Source: WYZ-LMO11 sp964617245
GTDB taxonomy: Archaea; Thermoproteota; Methanomethylicia; Methanomethylicales; Methanomethylicaceae
Length of the DNA: 64,000 nucleotides
Reading direction: 5' to 3'
Assembly (NCBI GenBank): GCA_964617245.1
Contig: CAZTWF010000106.1
Span: forward strand, 1 to 64,000
Part shown: positions 9,029 through 17,723 of the stretch, in pieces
Position numbering within the stretch: the stretch's first letter is position 1
Layout: each line of letters opens with the position of its first letter
The notes under the pieces: model-generated
Databases searched by the model: none
The model's input: only the letters and a program-made list of their open reading frames with translations
Told to the model about the DNA's origin: nothing
Translations under genes and position numbers: made by a program

Positions 9029-9523
9029 TTATTCTAATATTCTTGATGGTATAGGTAATTTAGAACTTGCTCTTCTTAATGCTTCTTTTGCAATTTCTAC
9101 TTTATTTTCTGGTACATAAACTTCTATAATTGGTTGAAATGGTTTTACTCTAGCAGCTCTACTTACAGGTTTACCAAATGCTTTTCTCATACCATCTTGA
9201 AGTCTATCAGCACCAGCAAAAGCCATCATTTTATTCTCACGTAATATATGATGAGGAAATATCCTTATTCTCATATAATAATTGTTTTCTCCTATCTTTG
9301 CATTTAAGTATTTTGTTGTTATAATTCTTGCAGCCTCAAGTGCATTATGTCTAATCTGTCCAGCTTCTAAAGGTACTAAAATTAATTTCTTACTGAAGTT
9401 ACCTTTTGGATTTCCATATTCAAATCTTGTAATCTTAGATTGTGGTATTGATTTTATATACTCTAGTCTAGTATATGGAGGAGTATCAAAGTATCTATAG
9501 CAATGAGCAGGTCTTTCAGGCAT
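9029..9523 (-). CDS. rpl10e: Ribosomal protein L10e (uL16)
   Basis: Large-subunit protein near the A-site tRNA. Start taken at the Met of MPERPAHCYRYF, where a GGGGG-type ribosome binding site sits just upstream; a GTG four codons further upstream is less likely. Conserved features include PYTRLEYI, the RIFPHHILRENKMMAFAGADR stretch and GMRKAFGKP. The length is 164 residues. It lies about 26 bases upstream of dph2. Confidence 0.94.
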   Translation of the reverse strand: MPERPAHCYRYFDTPPYTRLEYIKSIPQSKITRFEYGNPKGNFSKKLILVPLEAGQIRHNALEAARIITTKYLNAKIGENNYYMRIRIFPHHILRENKMMAFAGADRLQDGMRKAFGKPVSRAARVKPFQPIIEVYVPENKVEIAKEALRRASSKLPIPSRILE

Positions 9524-9571
9524 ATTTACCCCCAAAGTTTATGACTCGGTTAAATATTTTAGTCTTTCTAT

Positions 9572-10156
9572 TTAATGAGTAATTTCTATTACAACAATTT
9601 CTTCAAATAAAAATTTTTTCTTCATAATTACTTTACCTTTAAGCCTCATTTTATCTATTAATTTTAGAGATTCTTCTATATTATTAATTGTAGATTGAAT
9701 AAAAAGAGCTTTACCATTCTTCTTAAGAAATTTACCAACATTTATTATAAATTTATCGATAATTTCTCTTCCTTTTTTACCACCAGTCCATGAAATATCT
9801 TTAGGTTCATCTTCCTCCCATAAATAAGGAGGATTCATTATTATTAAATCAAATTTTACTTCTCTTAATGGACTAAATAAATCACCAACTATTGCATTTA
9901 ATTTATCATAAACTAAATTTATTTTAAAATTTTCACATGTATTCTTTACTGCTATTGGATTAATATCTATAGATGTAACTGATTTTACTTTACTAGCAAT
10001 ACATAAGCCAATAATTCCTGTTCCACAACATAAATCTAAAACATCTCCTGAAGCTATAGGCATTACTACATCTATTAATAAATACGAATCTTCTGCAGGC
10101 TCATAAACTCCCGGAAAGATAACTATTCTTTTTTCCATGAATTTTATTTCCTTCAC
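9572..10156 (-). CDS. HemK2/Mtq2-like protein glutamine methyltransferase
   Basis: SAM-dependent methyltransferase of the HemK2 branch, which methylates the Gln of the GGQ motif in release factor aRF1. Visible are YEPAEDSYLL, motif I DLCCGTGIIGL and the catalytic NPPY. The 194-residue length fits the short archaeal form lacking the bacterial PrmC N-terminal domain. A GTG start overlaps the ksgA stop by 4 bases; an ATG six codons in is also possible. The aRF1 substrate is inferred from the family. Confidence 0.85.
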   Translation of the reverse strand: MKEIKFMEKRIVIFPGVYEPAEDSYLLIDVVMPIASGDVLDLCCGTGIIGLCIASKVKSVTSIDINPIAVKNTCENFKINLVYDKLNAIVGDLFSPLREVKFDLIIMNPPYLWEEDEPKDISWTGGKKGREIIDKFIINVGKFLKKNGKALFIQSTINNIEESLKLIDKMRLKGKVIMKKKFLFEEIVVIEITH

Positions 10157-10971
10157 TTTCCCTTCTTTATAATGTTACTTAAATAAATAAATTCTTCTGG
10201 TTTTATTTCAAATATTCTTTTTTCTAATAATTCTTTATCTATTATACCTAGTAATTCATTATAATTCATTTTGCTAATTTTACAATATGTATTAAGTGCT
10301 ACTTTCAATTTTCTTCTTCTTTGTGAAAATAATATTTTTAATATATCTTCTAAATTACTCCAATCTATATTATGTTTTTTCTTTCTTATTTTCACTACTG
10401 TAGTAAAAACCTTTGGTTTTGGATAAAAACAATCTGGTGGAAAATCTCCTACTTTTTCTACTTCTGCCATTAAGCTCATAGCTACACTTAATCTTGAATA
10501 ATCCCTATCTCCTACTTTTGCAAAAAATCTATTAGCAACTTCTTTCTGATATGTTAGTACAGCTAATTTAAAATCTACTTCAGAAAGAATTTTAAATGTA
10601 ATTGGTGTAGAAATAGAAAAAGGTAAATTTGATACTATTTTATCTATAGGAGGAAAATTAATTTTTAATGCATCTCCTTCTATTATTTCAATATTTTTTT
10701 CTTTTTCTGAGATTTTTAATAATACTTTAATTGCATTTTTATCCTTCTCTATAACAATAACTTTTTTTGCTAATTTTGAAAGTCTAATAGTTAGAGTTCC
10801 AATTCCTGCTCCTATTTCAAGTATTATATCATCAGGTTCAATTTCTGCTGCTTCTAAAATACTATTTATCATCTCTTTATTTATTATGTAATTTTGACCT
10901 AATCTTCGCTTTGGTTTTATATTATATTCTTTTATTATCCTTAAAGTCCATTTTAATAAATCCTCTTCCAA
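10153..10971 (-). CDS. ksgA: 16S rRNA dimethyladenosine transferase KsgA/Dim1
   Basis: Dimethylates two adjacent adenosines in the 3' terminal helix of 16S rRNA. Visible are RRLGQNYIIN at the start, motif I EIGAGIGTLT and motif IV NLPFSISTP, the KsgA variant of NPPY. The C-terminal helical domain has SQRRRKLK. At 272 residues it is full length. It is in the same operon as DUF655 protein, rpoF and L21e upstream. Confidence 0.95.
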   Translation of the reverse strand: MEEDLLKWTLRIIKEYNIKPKRRLGQNYIINKEMINSILEAAEIEPDDIILEIGAGIGTLTIRLSKLAKKVIVIEKDKNAIKVLLKISEKEKNIEIIEGDALKINFPPIDKIVSNLPFSISTPITFKILSEVDFKLAVLTYQKEVANRFFAKVGDRDYSRLSVAMSLMAEVEKVGDFPPDCFYPKPKVFTTVVKIRKKKHNIDWSNLEDILKILFSQRRRKLKVALNTYCKISKMNYNELLGIIDKELLEKRIFEIKPEEFIYLSNIIKKGK

Positions 10972-11000
10972 TATTTTTTCCCTTCTTATAAAAAATCTAT

Positions 11001-11579
11001 TTATTTTGTTATATGTGGTTTTGTAAAAATATAGTATTTATCTTCATCTTTTAATTCCATTATAATTCTTCTTACTATCATTTTTTTAGGATCTAATATA
11101 TGTAATCTTTTTTGAATATCTTCAAAGCTTGAAAAAGGTGCTTTTCTTCTTTCTTCTATTATTTGCCACATGAGCTTTTTACCAACACCTGGAAGTAATT
11201 CTAATGAATGCATTCTTGTAGTCAAAGGTCCAGAGCTATTAAAAAAAGCTACAAATCTTTCTTCATTTTTACTTACAATGATTTCTATAATATTTTCTAA
11301 TTCTTCTTTTGCTGTTTGAGTAAGTTCTTCGTATGTTATTCTTCTCTTTACATGAGCAATTTTTATTCTTTCATGTTTTCCAATAGCAATACGTTCTCCA
11401 ATTGAAAAATTCATACCAGGAAGAGGAACTAATTCTAATAAAGTAAAATAATATTCTCCAATAGCTTGAAGTATAGGTTCTCTCTTGTAAAAAGGCTGAG
11501 CTCCTCTTAACTGTCCATATGGTAAATAATCTAAAACATAAGCATATTCCTCATATCGTTTTGTATTTTCATCAGTCAT
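11001..11579 (-). CDS. DUF655 family RNA/DNA-binding protein
   Basis: Member of the archaeal DUF655 family. The N-terminus has YEEYAYVLDYLPYG, the middle an OB-like stretch (FSIGERIAIGKHE), and the C-terminus a helix-hairpin-helix (LELLPGVGKKLMWQII, about residues 128-143) that suggests nucleic-acid binding. In many archaea it lies between rpoF and ksgA, exactly as here, and is thought to be tied to RNA metabolism; no biochemical role is assigned from sequence. Confidence 0.85.
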   Translation of the reverse strand: MTDENTKRYEEYAYVLDYLPYGQLRGAQPFYKREPILQAIGEYYFTLLELVPLPGMNFSIGERIAIGKHERIKIAHVKRRITYEELTQTAKEELENIIEIIVSKNEERFVAFFNSSGPLTTRMHSLELLPGVGKKLMWQIIEERRKAPFSSFEDIQKRLHILDPKKMIVRRIIMELKDEDKYYIFTKPHITK

Positions 11580-11639
11580 TTTATTCCCTCATAAAAATAA
11601 ATTTAAATTTAAAAAATAAGTTTATAGTATATATTAAAA

Positions 11640-11972
11640 TTATTGTCTAAAAGAATTAATTATAGATAATATTTTTTCTAATTCAGAAGGCAAAAAAAGT
11701 TTATTTTCAGTAGACAATATTGTCCTAAGCTCATCAATAGTCTTTGGCATTATATTTACTATTTGAGCAGCAACTATTGGTGATATTCCTTCCATTTCTA
11801 ATTTTTTCATAAGCTCTTCTGCTCTATTTGCATCTAACTTAGACAATTTAGTAATATAATCATAGGTAATTTTTTGTAAATAATTTAATCCTCCTTCTTT
11901 TTCTCTTTCTTCAAGTAATTTTTTAACTTGAGGAAATGTAAGAATTTTTTCTTTTACTATTTCTTTTGGCAT
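11640..11972 (-). CDS. rpoF: RNA polymerase subunit F (RPB4-like)
   Basis: Forms the polymerase stalk with RpoE (61502), contacting nascent RNA and aiding initiation. The 110 residues are helical, with LTFPQVKKLLEERE at the N-terminus and the HRDC-like EGISPIVAAQIVNIMPKTIDELRTIL segment. It follows rpl21e with no spacer, the standard archaeal pairing. Confidence 0.92.
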   Translation of the reverse strand: MPKEIVKEKILTFPQVKKLLEEREKEGGLNYLQKITYDYITKLSKLDANRAEELMKKLEMEGISPIVAAQIVNIMPKTIDELRTILSTENKLFLPSELEKILSIINSFRQ

Positions 11973-12266
11973 TTATTTTCCCTCTAAAGGAACAATATGT
12001 TCAGGTCTAGCTATAATAGTTTTTTCAAAATTTCCCATAAGAACTTTTATAATATATGCTCTTCCTCTTTTTCCCATAATAACTCCAGTTTTTCCATGAA
12101 ATCTTCTATGAGGCATTCCTTTTACAAATGAAGGATCTATTTTAATAACAACTTTATCTCCTTCTTTATATTCTCTTAAAATCCTAGTAATTGGATTCCA
12201 TTTTTCTTTTATTCCTTTTCTAAGTAGTTTTCTTGTTCTACTTCTATAACCTAAAGAATGTTTCAT
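11973..12266 (-). CDS. rpl21e: Ribosomal protein L21e
   Basis: SH3-like barrel large-subunit protein of 97 residues. It shows GYRSRTRKLLRK at the N-terminus, then EGDKVVIKIDPSFVKGMPHRRFHGKTG and the closing RPEHIVPLEG. It lies 1 base downstream of pus10 and abuts rpoF. Confidence 0.94.
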   Translation of the reverse strand: MKHSLGYRSRTRKLLRKGIKEKWNPITRILREYKEGDKVVIKIDPSFVKGMPHRRFHGKTGVIMGKRGRAYIIKVLMGNFEKTIIARPEHIVPLEGK

Positions 12267-12267
12267 T

Positions 12268-13572
12268 TTATATATCCTCCTTTACAGATATTACATCAAG
12301 TTCAATACATTTTACATCTACACCTAAAACTTCAGCTATACTTGGTTTTGTCCTTCCTCCATCTCCTGATACTAACTCCTTCACATAAAGTCCTCCTTGA
12401 CATCTTACTATTAGCTCTATCATTCTCTCACCTATTTTCTTAGTTTTAATCTCATATACTTTTTTCTTTCTTAATTTATCAGCTCTACGATGTAACACTC
12501 TAGTTGGAGTATATTGATTAATAGTACACTCATTAAAACTTTTCTCTATTTTTTCAAGATCTTCTTCATTTATTTCCCTACTTACTTCAACTAAAACTCT
12601 ATAAGTTTTTTCAGCTATTTTAGCTTTCTCTTTAAGCTTTCTTACTGTATTTTTATCTGAATATGTTAATCCAAGTACTTCTATCATACCATTAGCATTT
12701 TTATTAATTTCTTTTTCTAGTAATTCTAAATTTAATTTTCTTATTACAGGTTCTTTTATTTCAATTATAAATGGTCTACCATTACCTAAGACTATTGCAT
12801 CTACATCTTCTCTTCCAGCACCATGAAATTTTGCAGTCTTACCTTTTGTTGCCTTTAAAATAGGCTCAGCAATAAGTTCTTCAACTGAAGTAGGATACAT
12901 TTTTCCTGTCCAATTACATCTTTCACAACCCTTTCCTCTACATTTACTACAATACCATTTTGATTGAGGAATTCCTCTTACAAGCTTTCTATATCTTCCA
13001 AATATGTAAATTGGCATAGGTTTAATAGATATATTAAATACTGGCAATTCAACAATAACTAAAATATCTGGATTTTTGAAATTAACATTTTTACTAGTAA
13101 TTTTTGAGATTATTTTTCCAATTTCTCTACTACATTCCATACGTATAGACTCTCCAAATTCTATTCCAAATTCAGATCGAATTCTATCTTCTCTTTCAAC
13201 TATATCACCTAAAATTCTTATACCAATAAGAAATGTATCATATTCATATTCACTAATTCTTTTTATAATTTCCTTTGCATATTCTTCTAATTTACTCATG
13301 AAATTTTCACATATATAACATTTAAATTCTTTCATTTGTAATCCAATTATTTTATTAGCAGGTTGAAAATCTCCATTAATGGCTAAAATCTTAAGAATTT
13401 CATCATTTCCTTTCATAAAATCTAAATGTCCTTCTAAAGCTAAAACAAGTTTTATTACATATCCTCTTTCTTTATTTGTTATTCCTTTCAATAAGCCACC
13501 AAACTGTCTTCCTAAACAATTATCACAAAGAGGATATTTTGAAAGTATTTCTTTTGCTTTTTCAATTATCAT
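12268..13572 (-). CDS. pus10: tRNA pseudouridine(54/55) synthase Pus10
   Basis: Makes pseudouridine 54 and 55 in the T loop of archaeal tRNAs. The N-terminal THUMP-containing half begins with CDNCLGRQFGG and has zinc-knuckle pairs (CYICEN; CRGKGCERC). The catalytic half has GAGREDVDA, whose central Asp is the catalytic residue. The length of 434 residues is typical. It abuts trmY (1-base overlap), whose enzyme methylates the pseudouridine 54 that Pus10 makes. Confidence 0.93.
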   Translation of the reverse strand: MIIEKAKEILSKYPLCDNCLGRQFGGLLKGITNKERGYVIKLVLALEGHLDFMKGNDEILKILAINGDFQPANKIIGLQMKEFKCYICENFMSKLEEYAKEIIKRISEYEYDTFLIGIRILGDIVEREDRIRSEFGIEFGESIRMECSREIGKIISKITSKNVNFKNPDILVIVELPVFNISIKPMPIYIFGRYRKLVRGIPQSKWYCSKCRGKGCERCNWTGKMYPTSVEELIAEPILKATKGKTAKFHGAGREDVDAIVLGNGRPFIIEIKEPVIRKLNLELLEKEINKNANGMIEVLGLTYSDKNTVRKLKEKAKIAEKTYRVLVEVSREINEEDLEKIEKSFNECTINQYTPTRVLHRRADKLRKKKVYEIKTKKIGERMIELIVRCQGGLYVKELVSGDGGRTKPSIAEVLGVDVKCIELDVISVKEDI

Positions 13573-14108
13573 TATAATTCACCTTTATCTATTTTATTAT
13601 TTATTATAACTACTAATTGATCAGGAAAGAGATCAGTTTTTCCAATTTTAAAAGATATAAAATTTTTTAGTAATATATTTTCATTTTCAATTTTTGGATA
13701 ACCAAAAATTATAGAAAAATTCTCTCCTAATTTTTCAGTTTTTCCATGAGTGAATGAATAGAAAAATTTAGGTGATGGCAAATCATTTAAAAAATCTTCA
13801 ATAATTATTTTTCTTGCTATGACTCCAGGAAGAATTCTACTTTCTTTTTTACTATTAATCCTTAATAATCCTGATTTTAGTATTCCAAGAATTGATTTCT
13901 CATCTGGTCTCACATTTTTCATACTTTTTCCTTCAAAGACTATACATATTTTATTATCAAAGATTATATATGTACAAACATCTTTCCTTAAGCTATGAGA
14001 AAGCATCATAGCTCCTACTATAAATCTTGTTATAATTCCTATTTCATCAGAATTTATAAATTTAGAAGAAGTTAAAAGAATAAATCTTCTCAATATTTCT
14101 TCATCCAA
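13572..14108 (-). CDS. trmY: tRNA (pseudouridine54-N1)-methyltransferase TrmY
   Basis: SPOUT-class enzyme that converts pseudouridine 54 to m1-pseudouridine. The family motif is visible in NVRPDEKSILGILKSGL (about residues 64-80), and an N-terminal SHSLRKD stretch matches the family. The 178-residue length is usual. It lies directly upstream of pus10 and overlaps srp54 by 8 bases. The SPOUT knot region (FFYSFTHGKTEKLGENFSI) is diverged in detail, so the assignment rests on the first half and the pus10 context. Confidence 0.82.
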   Translation of the reverse strand: MDEEILRRFILLTSSKFINSDEIGIITRFIVGAMMLSHSLRKDVCTYIIFDNKICIVFEGKSMKNVRPDEKSILGILKSGLLRINSKKESRILPGVIARKIIIEDFLNDLPSPKFFYSFTHGKTEKLGENFSIIFGYPKIENENILLKNFISFKIGKTDLFPDQLVVIINNKIDKGEL

Positions 14109-15426
14109 TTTTGAACATTCTTTTCATACTCTTTTGTTTTTTAAGTATTTGTTTTATATACTTTTTACTAATTTTATATTGATCAAGTAATTCTCTTACA
14201 TCTTTTGTAGTAGTTCCAGAACCTCTTGCAATTCTCTTTATTCTAGATCCATCTATAATATTTGGATCAAGTAATTCTTCTTCAGTCATTGATTGCATTA
14301 TTACCATCCACTTCTTTATCTTATCCTCAGTAATACTCATTGTCTCTTTTGGTATACTTAGTCCCATACCTGGAATAGACTGTAGAATTTTTCCTAATGG
14401 TCCTAATTTTTTAATTGCTTGTAATTGTAAATAGAGATCTTTTAATGTAAATCTACCTGATGCTATAGAAGTTATTAATTCTTTCTCAGTTTTCTCTATA
14501 GCTTTAAATTTCTCAATAAGATTCTCAATATCACCCATACCTAAGAGTCTTCCAACAAATCTTCTTGGATTAAATACTTCAATATCTTCAATATATTCTC
14601 CTGTTCCTATAAATTTTATTTTTGCTCCTGTTGATGCTACTGCTGATATTGCTCCTCCACCTTTTGCCGAACCATCAAGTTTTGTTAAAAATATTGAACC
14701 TATTTTAGTTGCTTTATTAAAAGCCTCAGCATGTTGAGCTGCTTGTTGTCCTATGGTAGCATCTAATACAAGCATTATTTCATCAGGTTTTATAAATTCA
14801 CTTATTTGACGCATTTCATCAATAAGAGCTACTTCATTTTTATGTCTTCCTGCAGTATCAACTATTACAACTTCTATTCCTTTTTCCTTAAAGATCTTTA
14901 CACCATTTTTAGCTATTTTTATAACATCTTTTTCATCTTTTTCTCCATAAAATGGAACATTAATTTTTTCAGATAATTGCTTTAATTGTTCATAAGCTCC
15001 TGCTCTAAAATTATCTGCACAAATAAGTCCAGTAGAATATCCTTGATTTTTAAAAAACCAAGCAAGTTTAGCTGCACTTGTTGTCTTTCCAGAACCCTGA
15101 ATACCTATAAGCATTATTACATTAGTTTTGTTTTTATCATATTTTATTGGTTCTACTTTTTCTCCTCCTAATAAAGATACTAATTCATCATAAACTACTT
15201 TTATTGCTAATTCTCTTCTTGTAATCCCTGGTGGTAATTCTGCTTCAAGAATTTTCTTTTCTATTTTTTTTGATAATTCAAGTACAAGTCTTACATTTAC
15301 ATCAGCTTGAATTAATGCTCTTTGAAGATCTCTTATAAGTTCTTTAACAACTTTTTCATCTACTATTGGTGCTCTAATAATTTTCTTTATAGCACTACTG
15401 ATAGATGTTGCAAGATTTTCAAGCAC
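14101..15426 (-). CDS. srp54: Signal recognition particle GTPase SRP54
   Basis: Recognises signal sequences on ribosomes and delivers them to the translocon (SecY at 40593). The N-domain helices are followed by the G domain (GIQGSGKTTSAAKLAW, VDTAGRHK, TKLDGSAKGG) and a Met-rich M domain (from about residue 310) that binds SRP RNA. The 441-residue length is standard. The SRP 7S RNA gene is not in this window. Confidence 0.96.
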   Translation of the reverse strand: MLENLATSISSAIKKIIRAPIVDEKVVKELIRDLQRALIQADVNVRLVLELSKKIEKKILEAELPPGITRRELAIKVVYDELVSLLGGEKVEPIKYDKNKTNVIMLIGIQGSGKTTSAAKLAWFFKNQGYSTGLICADNFRAGAYEQLKQLSEKINVPFYGEKDEKDVIKIAKNGVKIFKEKGIEVVIVDTAGRHKNEVALIDEMRQISEFIKPDEIMLVLDATIGQQAAQHAEAFNKATKIGSIFLTKLDGSAKGGGAISAVASTGAKIKFIGTGEYIEDIEVFNPRRFVGRLLGMGDIENLIEKFKAIEKTEKELITSIASGRFTLKDLYLQLQAIKKLGPLGKILQSIPGMGLSIPKETMSITEDKIKKWMVIMQSMTEEELLDPNIIDGSRIKRIARGSGTTTKDVRELLDQYKISKKYIKQILKKQKSMKRMFKIG

Positions 15427-15452
15427 TATATTTACACCATGATATTATAAAA

Positions 15453-15848
15453 TTATTTGACTCTCATTATGTATTTTTTATTCAATATTTCCCAATACTC
15501 TACTTCTATACCAGGTGATAATTTTGAAATAAGTCCTTCTTCTTTTGGTTTTGGCACTTCAAAAGTTTCATATGTTTGCAAATCCATTATTTGAACTGTA
15601 TCTTGTAGAATTGCTAATATTTGTCCTGTCTTTTTCTCTACTATTGGTACCTCAACTTTTTGATCTGTAGGAGCAACTATACTTCTTTTTACACCATCAA
15701 ATAAACCTATTGCAGTTACTCTTGCCTTAGCTGAACCATGTTTTCCTGTTTTTGATTTTTCTATCGATACTACTCTACACGGCACATTATCTATAATTAC
15801 AAAACTTCCTTCCTTAAGATCTCCTAATTCTACAGGTTTTGTAGACAT
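15453..15848 (-). CDS. eif5a: Translation factor aIF5A
   Basis: Elongation/termination factor that relieves ribosome stalling. The hypusination loop is SKTGKHGSAKA; the Lys in GKHG is the modified residue. An OB-fold C-terminal domain follows, for 131 residues in all. A spacer of 26 bases separates it from srp54 on the same strand. Confidence 0.95.
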   Translation of the reverse strand: MSTKPVELGDLKEGSFVIIDNVPCRVVSIEKSKTGKHGSAKARVTAIGLFDGVKRSIVAPTDQKVEVPIVEKKTGQILAILQDTVQIMDLQTYETFEVPKPKEEGLISKLSPGIEVEYWEILNKKYIMRVK

Positions 15849-15894
15849 AATATCCCCAGAAAAAATATAGAAAATAAATAAATAAATTTTGGTA

Positions 15895-16569
15895 TTACCA
15901 ACTTTCTCCTCTTTTTTGTTTTAATTTTTCAACTAATTCTTTTGTAATTCCTACTGCAGCAGAAGCATCTTTTGGACGAGCATCAGCACCTATAGATTGT
16001 GCCCATTCTGGAGTTACAGGTCCTCCACCAACAATTACTACTATTTTATCTCTAATACCTGCTTCTTTTAACATATCAATTACTTTTTTCATTCCTGGCA
16101 TTGTTGTACTCATAAGTGCAGACATTCCTAAAACATCTGCTTTTACTTCTTTTGTAACTTCAATAAATTTTTGAAGTGGAACGTCTCTTCCAAGATCTAT
16201 AACTTCAAAACCTGCTGCACTTAACATTATTTTTACTAAATTTTTACCAATATCATGAATATCTCCTTCAACAACACCTAAAACAATTTTTGCTGGTACT
16301 TTGGTTGTTTCTATCTTTATGTAAGGCTTTAATATTTCAATAGCATTAGTTAAAGCATTAGCAGCTAATAGTACTTCTGGAACAAATATCTTCTTTTCTT
16401 CATACATTTTACTTACTATTTCCATAGCCTCTCCGCCATATTTTGTTATCATTTCATATGCATCTAATCCTATTGATATGCTTTCCTTAGCCCATTTTAC
16501 TGCTTCTTCTTCATCACCATTTATTATGGCTTCTTTAAATTTACTTATTACTTCTTCTTTTGTTACCAT
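15895..16569 (-). CDS. Corrinoid (B12-binding) methyltransferase protein, MtaC/MtbC/MttC-like
   Basis: Carries a cobamide that shuttles methyl groups between a substrate methyltransferase and an acceptor methylase. A helical cap domain (residues about 1-85, with the GG and MYEEKKIFVPEVLLAANA stretch) precedes a Rossmann-like B12 domain with GDIHDIGKN, whose His is the lower cobalt ligand. Start chosen at the Met of MVTKEEVI, preceded by a strong GAGGTGA ribosome binding site; a GTG or ATG upstream would add 6 residues. It lies 10 bases after the UroD-family methyltransferase gene, so the two form a unit. The methyl donor cannot be inferred, because no MtaB/MtbB/MttB-type gene is in the window. 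Confidence 0.88.
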   Translation of the reverse strand: MVTKEEVISKFKEAIINGDEEEAVKWAKESISIGLDAYEMITKYGGEAMEIVSKMYEEKKIFVPEVLLAANALTNAIEILKPYIKIETTKVPAKIVLGVVEGDIHDIGKNLVKIMLSAAGFEVIDLGRDVPLQKFIEVTKEVKADVLGMSALMSTTMPGMKKVIDMLKEAGIRDKIVVIVGGGPVTPEWAQSIGADARPKDASAAVGITKELVEKLKQKRGESW

Positions 16570-16579
16570 AATTCTCACC

Positions 16580-17605
16580 TCATACATATATCATACATTT
16601 TGTTGCTTCTACTAATGCTCTAAAGTTTTCTGTTGGTGTTCTTGGAGGAATTCCACATGATGGCATTACAACATCAACTCCTTGACTTATGGCATCAATT
16701 ACTGCTTTTTTTACTGTTTCTGGTTTTCCAAATAATAGTGCACTTATTGTTGGTACTCCACCTGCAATTGCAACTCTATTTCCTAAGACTTGTTTAGCAA
16801 ATGCAATATTTACTTGTGCATCTACTGAAAAAGTATCAATTTCTGTATCTGGAATATATGGTAGATATGCTGTTGCATTTCCACATATGTGTAGAACAAT
16901 AGGAGCACCTAATCTTCTTGATATACTTCTATATACTGGAACTAATACTTCTTTAAAGAATTGTGGTGATATAATATCTGATGTAGCTGAAGGATCGGCT
17001 ATACAAATTATATCAGCACCACTTCTAAGAGCTTCTTTACTATCTTCAACATTAATGTCTGCAATCATCATTAATACTTCTTTTATTTGTTCTATTGGTT
17101 TTTTCTTTGTCCACATAAGGAATCTTTCTATTCCAAATATATGTCCAGCTACAGTAAATGGACCGGTAACTTGATTTGTAATAGGTAAATAATCTCCATA
17201 TTCTCTTCTTAATTTTTCTTCTACTTTATGCTTTATTGGAAATCTTCCTTTTTCAATAATTCTTTCTGGCACTTTAAATTCACTAATATCATTAAATGCA
17301 TGAGTTTCAACACTAGGATGTCTATCAAGTCTTCCCCAGTTTATTTTACAGCCAAGTGCCTCAGCCTCAATACATAAATCAAATGGAAGTTTGAAACCTT
17401 CTAGTCCTATTATTGTCCAAGCAGCTTCTGCAAGTCTATAACAAAGTTCAATATCTTTATGTGCCTCAGGAAATGGTGCCTTTACTGCAAGCATTTGTTC
17501 AACTGTAGCTGTTGTAAGTGTATCACAACAAGAAATTCTATCTGCTTTATGTTTATTTCCTGTTAAACAGAGTAAAGCACGTTTCTTTGGTGTCATTTCT
17601 ACCAT
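16580..17605 (-). CDS. MtaA/MtbA-like corrinoid protein methyltransferase (UroD family)
   Basis: Zinc-dependent enzyme of the uroporphyrinogen-decarboxylase-like family that moves methyl groups from a methyl-corrinoid protein to a thiol such as coenzyme M. Probable zinc ligands are visible in the LHICGN motif (His-x-Cys) and in MPSCGIPP near the C-terminus, the MtaA/MtbA pattern, not that of heme-pathway UroD. The 341-residue length fits. The partner corrinoid gene follows directly. The acceptor could be coenzyme M (methanogenesis) or another thiol or folate-type carrier; sequence alone does not say. A GGTGA ribosome binding site precedes the ATG. Confidence 0.85.
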   Translation of the reverse strand: MVEMTPKKRALLCLTGNKHKADRISCCDTLTTATVEQMLAVKAPFPEAHKDIELCYRLAEAAWTIIGLEGFKLPFDLCIEAEALGCKINWGRLDRHPSVETHAFNDISEFKVPERIIEKGRFPIKHKVEEKLRREYGDYLPITNQVTGPFTVAGHIFGIERFLMWTKKKPIEQIKEVLMMIADINVEDSKEALRSGADIICIADPSATSDIISPQFFKEVLVPVYRSISRRLGAPIVLHICGNATAYLPYIPDTEIDTFSVDAQVNIAFAKQVLGNRVAIAGGVPTISALLFGKPETVKKAVIDAISQGVDVVMPSCGIPPRTPTENFRALVEATKCMIYV

Positions 17606-17723
17606 ATAATCACCATGTTAAAAAATATTTTCTGATATATATCTTTATTCTAGGATATATTCTTTAATATAATTCATGATTATTAATTAATTTTTATATA
17701 ATAATACTTTCTATTATTATTTT

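Noticed and set aside
16689..17174. 161-residue plus-strand frame opposite the MtaA-like gene
   Set aside because: It is a mirror of a conserved enzyme gene with no independent features.
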